Below are positions 1 to 5,422 of a stretch of 5,422 nucleotides of DNA, in pieces (positions within the stretch are counted from its first letter, which is position 1; each line of letters starts with the position of its first letter). The notes under the pieces were generated by a model. The model was not told the origin of the DNA. It searched no databases and saw nothing but the letters and a program-made list of their open reading frames with translations. The DNA lies in NCBI GenBank assembly GCA_026989475.1, contig JALSJG010000268.1:1-5422 (forward strand). Reading direction: 5' to 3'. A program made the translations under genes and the position numbers. Source of the stretch: Thermaceae bacterium. GTDB taxonomy: Bacteria > Deinococcota > Deinococci > Deinococcales > Marinithermaceae.

Positions 1-72
1 GCGGGAGGGCTGGGCGGGTTGTTGCGAGCCCTGCGTGATGAGGCACCCGCGTCCGCTTGGGGAAGGAGGTAG
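1..72 (+). CDS. 3' end of an upstream gene (partial, uncertain)
   Basis: Frame 1 is open from the window edge to a TAG at 70-72 and gives 23 residues ending in ...RDEAPASAWGRR, which could be a helical C-terminal tail. The stop lies inside the ribosome binding site of the next gene (AAGGAGGTAG), and the next start, GTG at 76, is 3 nt downstream. The same interleaving of stop and Shine-Dalgarno occurs in the minus-strand operon of this window, which favours this frame. Only 23 codons are visible, so no family can be named. Frame 3 is also open from the edge but stops at 36-38 and has poorer third-position GC, so it is a weaker alternative. Confidence 0.35.
   Translation, partial: AGGLGGLLRALRDEAPASAWGRR
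63..70 (+). promoter_or_regulatory. Strong Shine-Dalgarno that fixes the GTG start at 76
   Basis: AAGGAGGT is a near-complete match to the anti-Shine-Dalgarno sequence and sits 5 nt before GTG at 76-78. It decides that the exported protein starts at this GTG and not at a later codon. Its last base is also the first base of the TAG closing the upstream frame, which suggests translational coupling. Confidence 0.8.
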
Positions 73-75
73 CCG

Positions 76-696
76 GTGCTTGGTGCTCTAAGACGCTATG
101 TTTCCGCGGGAATCCTCGGGGTCCTAGCGCTTTGGTCCCTTCCACCGATGGCGGCGGCGGCCTGCGTCTTCTCCGACCGCGTTCCCGTGTGGTTGACCAC
201 CGAGCTCGAAGGGGTACCGGGGCTCGGGGGTTTTCGCTACCGCGTCCAGGAAAGGGAGTTTCTCTGCCGTAACCATCCGGAAGGGCCCTTGAAACCCATC
301 AAGCGGTGGCTCGCTGTCTATCAGGGTCTTCCCGAGGGCCTGGCCATCGTAGAGTACCCTACCGGGGACGCCGAGCTCACGCTGAGCCCGCCCCTCGAGG
401 GTGGCCGAAAAACAGGACGGCTCGAGGTTCAGACCCTGGTCTACGTCTACCGCGACGATCCCCGGGTTCTGGAAGTGCTGGACCGCCTTCTCGGGAGCGG
501 GGAGGTGGAGTTTCTTTTCGTCAAGTACGGGCTTGACCTTCCCGAGCGTATCTTCGAAGGGCCCGCTCCGCCGGTGGTTTTGCTGATAAACCCGGGAACA
601 TTTCCCGAAGTGTTCAAGCTGGGCCGGGGGCTTTTGGACCTTGCCCACCTGAGCTGGGCGTATTTGGAGTTCCTGTACGCCGAGAGCGGCGAGTAG
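76..696 (+). CDS. Unrecognised exported protein, 206 aa
   Basis: I do not recognise this family. The start is GTG, chosen because AAGGAGGT lies 5 nt upstream. Residues 1-29 look like a Sec signal peptide: a positive n-region (RR at 6-7), a hydrophobic stretch at about 9-22, then PPMAAAA ending before Cys30. Cleavage after the alanine run is likely. A lipoprotein reading with Cys30 as the lipid site is possible, but position -3 is Ala where Leu is usual, so it is weaker. The mature part has only two cysteines, Cys30 and Cys64, which could form a disulfide. It is rich in short hydrophobic strands (VQTLVYVYRD, VEFLFVKYGL, PPVVLLINPG) and ends with a helical stretch at about 182-203, with no further clear membrane segment. 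A small extracytoplasmic beta-rich domain is the best structural guess. The gene probably follows a co-directional upstream gene and converges on the acyl-CoA operon, so it is not part of that pathway by position. Codon use is visibly less GC3-biased than in the operon. Confidence 0.8.
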   Translation: MLGALRRYVSAGILGVLALWSLPPMAAAACVFSDRVPVWLTTELEGVPGLGGFRYRVQEREFLCRNHPEGPLKPIKRWLAVYQGLPEGLAIVEYPTGDAELTLSPPLEGGRKTGRLEVQTLVYVYRDDPRVLEVLDRLLGSGEVEFLFVKYGLDLPERIFEGPAPPVVLLINPGTFPEVFKLGRGLLDLAHLSWAYLEFLYAESGE

Positions 697-699
697 CGG

Positions 700-2265
<1,566 letters not shown>

Positions 2266-2286
2266 ACCGCCCCCATGATATGCTCC

Positions 2287-2311
2287 GGCCGGACCCGCCC
2301 CGGGCCCGGCC
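2287..2311 (-). repeat. GC-rich hairpin between etfA and the carboxyltransferase gene
   Basis: Read on the minus strand, GGCCGGGCCC and GGGTCCGGCC form a 10-bp stem with one G-U pair around a 5-nt loop (GGGGC). No T-run follows, so it is not a standard intrinsic terminator. It lies 21 nt before the preferred ATG at 2265, in the only long gap inside the operon (61 nt, against 9 and 13 nt elsewhere). It could be an mRNA processing or stabilising stem, a partial attenuator that lowers expression of the last gene, or simply GC-rich coding sequence if translation starts at the upstream TTG. Confidence 0.6.
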
Positions 2312-2322
2312 AGCAACAAGGA

Positions 2323-2328
2323 CTCCTT
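2323..2328 (-). promoter_or_regulatory. Shine-Dalgarno overlapping the etfA stop, with ambiguous target start
   Basis: AAGGAG overlaps the TAA stop of etfA (TAAGGAG). Two tandem in-frame TTG codons follow at 2319 (3-nt spacing) and 2316 (6-nt spacing). The alternative ATG at 2265 has only a G-run (GGGGG, 4 nt upstream). The site argues that ribosomes may begin at TTG 2316, which would add 17 residues to the carboxyltransferase. Confidence 0.55.
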
Positions 2329-3289
2329 AGTCCTTCAGCTTTTTTACCGCCTCGATCATCGCCGGCAGCACCTGGTGGACGTCCCCGACGATGCCGTAGT
2401 CGGTTTCCTTGAAGATGGGGGCGTCGGGGTCCTTGTTGACCGCGACCACCACCTTCGACTTGTTCATGCCCGCCTGGTGCTGTACCGCGCCGGAGACGCC
2501 GAGGGCGATGTAGAGGTTGGGCTGGACGGTCTTTCCGGTCTGGCCTACCTGTTCGGCGTAGGGCCGCCAGCCGGCGTCCACCACCGCCCGCGTCGCGCCC
2601 ACGGCGCCGCCCAGGAGGTCGGCGAGCTCTTCGACCAGCTTGAAAGCCTCGGCCGAGCCCATGCCCCGGCCTCCGGTGACCACCACCGGGGCCTCGGTGA
2701 GGGAGACCCGCTTCTTTTCCTCCTGGATTTTTTCAAGCACCTGGACCTTTTGCTCAAGCTCCCCAAGCGCGACCTCGAGCGCCTCCACCTGGCCCTCGCC
2801 CTTCGGCTCGGCGAGGGGGGCGGTGTTCGGCTTGATGCTGATTACCACCGGGTAGGCGGCCTTTTGCTTTTCCAAAACGCGGTTTAGGAAGGTGTAGCGC
2901 TTCGCCACCACCGCCTCGGCGGAGGGCTCGAGCTCGAGCACGTCCTCCAAAAGCCCCGCGTCCATCCGGGCGGCGAGCCTTGCGGTCCAGGTGCGCCCGG
3001 TGCGGCTCGCCGGGGCCACCACCGCCTTGGCCCCCGTCTTCTGAACGGCGGCGTGGGCGGCGGCGGTCCACTTCTCGGCGGTGTAGTCGGCAAACTCGGG
3101 GGCGTCCGCCACGTAGAGGGTGTCCACGTACTTTTTGGCCTCATCCGCCACCTCGCCGATCCCCGAGCCCACCACGAGCCCGGCTACGGAAACCCCGAGA
3201 GCCCCGGCGACCTCGCGGGCGCGGGTGATCGCCTCGAGCCCGCCCTTTTTCGGTTTCTTGCCGTCGTGGTCGATGAATACCAGGACCAT
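2327..3289 (-). CDS. etfA: Electron transfer flavoprotein alpha subunit
   Basis: This is the FAD-carrying subunit of the EtfAB heterodimer, which takes electrons from acyl-CoA dehydrogenases and passes them to ETF:quinone oxidoreductase. The 320-residue length is normal. The N-terminal alpha/beta domain spans about 1-190, and the C-terminal FAD domain about 198-320. FAD-site features are TGGRGMGS (205-212), Arg234 in the TRAVVDAG stretch, QVGQTGK (247-253), and the family signature starting LYIALGVSGAVQH (259-271) and ending VVAVN (281-285), followed by KDPDAPIF and the terminal DYGIVGD (297-303). By my alignment Arg234 and Thr251 correspond to human ETFA Arg249 and Thr266, both flavin contacts. 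The ATG start has AGGAGG five bases upstream, and this site overlaps the TAG stop of etfB (TAGGAGG), so the two subunits are probably translationally coupled. All cofactor motifs look intact. Confidence 0.97.
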   Translation of the reverse strand: MVLVFIDHDGKKPKKGGLEAITRAREVAGALGVSVAGLVVGSGIGEVADEAKKYVDTLYVADAPEFADYTAEKWTAAAHAAVQKTGAKAVVAPASRTGRTWTARLAARMDAGLLEDVLELEPSAEAVVAKRYTFLNRVLEKQKAAYPVVISIKPNTAPLAEPKGEGQVEALEVALGELEQKVQVLEKIQEEKKRVSLTEAPVVVTGGRGMGSAEAFKLVEELADLLGGAVGATRAVVDAGWRPYAEQVGQTGKTVQPNLYIALGVSGAVQHQAGMNKSKVVVAVNKDPDAPIFKETDYGIVGDVHQVLPAMIEAVKKLKD

Positions 3290-3298
3290 GGCTGCCTC

Positions 3299-4060
3299 CT
3301 AGATGACCTTGGCTTCCTCGTGAAGGAGCTTGACGAGCTCCTCGGCGGCCTTTTCGGGTTCCTTGGTGCCGTCCAGGATCTTCTGCTTGCGCTCGATCTG
3401 GACGATCTCTTGGGAAAGAATCTCGACCTTGGCACCGCGCACCCCGAGCTCCTCGGCCGGGATCTCCTTGATCTCCTTCTTCTTCGCCTTCATGATCCCG
3501 GGAAGGGTGGGGTAACGGGGCTCGTTCAGCCCCTGCTGGGTGGTAAAGACGGCGGGGAGCGCCACCTCCACCACCTGGGCGCCCTCGTCGAGGTCGTGTT
3601 TCGCCTTGGCCTTGTGCTCATCCAGGAGCTCGAACCGGGTGGTCCAGGCGACGCTCGGCCAGCCCAGCACCTCGGCCACCGCCGGGCCTAAGGCGTAGCT
3701 ATCCCAGTCGGCCTGCTGGCCGCCGGTGAAGACCACGGTGGGCGCCTCCTCCTTGAGCACCTGGGCCAGCGCCCGGGCCTCGGTGATGGGGTCGGCGTCG
3801 CCCTCGTGCCGGACGAAGACCGCCCGGTCCGCGCCCATCGCCAGCGCGGTGCGGATCGCCTCCTTGGTCCGCTCGGGGCCGAAGGCGACGATCACCGCCT
3901 CGCCGCCGTGCTTCTCTTTCAGCTGGATGATCTCCTCGACCGCGTACTCGTCCATCTGGTCGAGGATCATGGTGGCGCCGGAGAGATCGATCCGGCCGGC
4001 CTCCTCCTTGAGCTTCGCTTCCCCGTCGGGGACCTGTCGGATGATGGCCACGAACTTCAT
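3299..4060 (-). CDS. etfB: Electron transfer flavoprotein beta subunit
   Basis: This is the partner subunit of EtfA. It binds AMP structurally and docks onto acyl-CoA dehydrogenases. The 253-residue length is normal. Visible hallmarks are the N-terminal strand and PDGEAK segment (11-16), MDEYAVEEIIQLKEK (36-50), TALAMGADRAV (71-81), the nucleotide-binding GGQQADWDS stretch (113-121), and the family signature region LNEPRYPTLPGIMKAKKK (178-195). The last part is the recognition loop. Leu186 matches human ETFB Leu195, which inserts into the dehydrogenase, and Lys191 and Lys194 match the methylated human Lys200 and Lys203. This loop places the protein with the housekeeping (mitochondrial-like) ETFs serving beta-oxidation and not with the bifurcating type. 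The ATG start has AGGAGG four bases upstream. The gene begins 13 nt after the dehydrogenase stop and precedes etfA by 9 nt, the usual etfB-etfA order. Confidence 0.97.
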   Translation of the reverse strand: MKFVAIIRQVPDGEAKLKEEAGRIDLSGATMILDQMDEYAVEEIIQLKEKHGGEAVIVAFGPERTKEAIRTALAMGADRAVFVRHEGDADPITEARALAQVLKEEAPTVVFTGGQQADWDSYALGPAVAEVLGWPSVAWTTRFELLDEHKAKAKHDLDEGAQVVEVALPAVFTTQQGLNEPRYPTLPGIMKAKKKEIKEIPAEELGVRGAKVEILSQEIVQIERKQKILDGTKEPEKAAEELVKLLHEEAKVI

Positions 4061-4073
4061 CGCGCCTCCTTTC

Positions 4074-5228
<1,155 letters not shown>

Positions 5229-5233
5229 CGTCA

Positions 5234-5239
5234 CCTCCC
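5234..5239 (-). promoter_or_regulatory. Ribosome binding site of the acyl-CoA dehydrogenase
   Basis: GGGAGG lies 5 nt before the ATG at 5228. The in-frame GTG at 5234 uses the last G of this site, so it is very unlikely to be the start. The first three G residues belong to a perfect 10-bp palindrome (CCCGGCCGGG, 5237-5246), which could modestly affect access to the site. Confidence 0.8.
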
Positions 5240-5260
5240 GGCCGGGCCCATCTTTGACTC

Positions 5261-5288
5261 AGTATAAATTTTTGGCCCGGACCTGCAA
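5261..5288 (-). promoter_or_regulatory. Putative sigma-70-type promoter of the acyl-CoA operon
   Basis: On the minus strand a -35-like TTGCAG (5288-5283) is followed after 16 bp by TATACT (5266-5261), which matches the -10 consensus at five of six positions. Transcription would begin near 5253-5255 and leave a leader of about 25 nt before the ATG at 5228. The -35 matches only three of six bases, so an activator may be needed; a LysR-type gene ends just upstream. Confidence 0.6.
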
Positions 5289-5297
5289 GCCCGGGCC
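5274..5297 (-). terminator. Strong hairpin after the LysR gene; possible terminator overlapping the promoter
   Basis: GGCCCGGGC and GTCCGGGCC (minus strand) pair over 9 bp with one G-U, closing a 6-nt loop TTGCAG. It begins 14 nt after the LysR stop. The sequence that follows is AAAAATTTAT and not an immediate T-run, so as an intrinsic terminator it is imperfect. The loop is exactly the proposed -35 hexamer, so the element might equally act as a DNA-level operator palindrome (GGCCCGG ... CCGGGCC, 10-bp spacer). Confidence 0.45.
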
Positions 5298-5302
5298 TAT
5301 CG

Positions 5303-5337
5303 TAACGTTTCTTACTGCGGCCGGGGGAAAAACGTTA
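5303..5337. repeat. Spaced inverted repeat TAACGTTT / AAACGTTA
   Basis: TAACGTTT (5303-5310) and AAACGTTA (5330-5337) are perfect 8-bp inverted copies, each holding the palindrome AACGTT, with starts 27 bp apart. They straddle the last codons and stop of the LysR gene and lie roughly 50 and 80 bp upstream of the proposed operon start site, a typical place for activator or repressor binding. The regulator is unknown; pairing in RNA would leave a 19-nt loop, so a DNA-binding site is the more natural reading. Confidence 0.4.
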
Positions 5338-5422
5338 TGGGCGGCTCGAGCCCGGAAAGCAGCCGAACAAAGGCGCGGGCGCTCACGGGGTAGCGGCCGT
5401 GCTCGGGGTAGACCGCGTGGAT
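5312..5422 (-). CDS. LysR-family transcriptional regulator, C-terminal end (partial)
   Basis: The minus-strand frame is open from the window edge to TAA at 5314-5312 and gives 36 residues. AVYPEHGRYPVSARAFVRLL at residues 3-22 is the characteristic last part of the LysR effector-binding domain (the VYP...R..P...RAFVDFL pattern near the C-terminus), followed by a short tail PPITFFPRPQ. The DNA-binding domain lies outside the window. The gene points the same way as the acyl-CoA operon, with 83 nt between its stop and the dehydrogenase start, whereas LysR regulators more often lie divergent from their targets. It may regulate the operon or simply precede it. With only the tail visible the family call is good but the ligand is unknown. 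Confidence 0.75.
   Translation of the reverse strand: MHAVYPEHGRYPVSARAFVRLLSGLEPPITFFPRPQ

Noticed and set aside
124..648. Minus-strand open frame of 174 codons within the exported-protein gene
   Set aside because: It has no family motif and would lie antisense to a gene with a strong SD and signal peptide; the plus-strand reading is clearly better.
5229..5234. Dehydrogenase start at GTG 5234, two codons upstream
   Set aside because: That GTG takes its first base from the GGGAGG ribosome binding site, leaving no spacing; ATG 5228 has ideal 5-nt spacing and gives the family-typical MALDFSLTEEQ start.
5255..5261. TGACTCA near-palindrome at the proposed start site, and plus-strand TTGACT/TATAAA boxes at 5254-5268
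   Set aside because: Seven bases with a central mismatch is too little for an operator call, and the plus-strand boxes lack a correctly spaced partner and have no plus-strand gene downstream.

Overview
The window is GC-rich (roughly two thirds by eye), with strong G/C preference at third codon positions, clear Shine-Dalgarno sites, and Glu/Lys/Arg-rich proteins of the kind thermophiles have. The protein style suggests a member of the Deinococcota, probably Thermaceae (Thermus, Meiothermus, Oceanithermus or Marinithermus type). That assignment is inference from familiarity and not from a search.

Layout. Bases 1-72 probably hold the 3' end of a plus-strand gene whose stop overlaps the ribosome binding site of the next one. 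That next gene (76-696, +) encodes a 206-residue exported protein I do not recognise. It converges, with only 3 bp between stop codons, on a four-gene minus-strand operon. In transcription order (right to left) the operon is: a medium-chain-type acyl-CoA dehydrogenase (5228-4074), etfB (4060-3299), etfA (3289-2327), and a biotin-dependent acyl-CoA carboxyltransferase / decarboxylase subunit of the PccB/MmdA type (2265-700). Upstream of the operon on the same strand is the 3' end of a LysR-family regulator (5422-5312, cut by the window edge). The 83-bp gap after it holds a plausible promoter, a strong hairpin whose loop is the -35 hexamer, and one arm of a spaced AACGTT inverted repeat.

How the genes work together. 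The dehydrogenase oxidises an acyl-CoA to the 2-enoyl-CoA and passes electrons to the EtfAB heterodimer, which hands them to the membrane via ETF:quinone oxidoreductase (not in the window). The carboxyltransferase fits with propionyl-CoA disposal after odd-chain or branched-chain acyl breakdown, but its substrate pocket residue is leucine and not the aspartate of classic propionyl-CoA carboxylases, so the substrate is open. The biotin carboxylase and biotin carrier partners are not here.

I see no novel system: no mobile element, CRISPR array, phage gene, tRNA or rRNA. The points most worth a second look are the regulatory architecture at 5229-5337, a 10-bp hairpin in the etfA-carboxyltransferase gap that goes with an ambiguous start codon, and the unrecognised exported protein.
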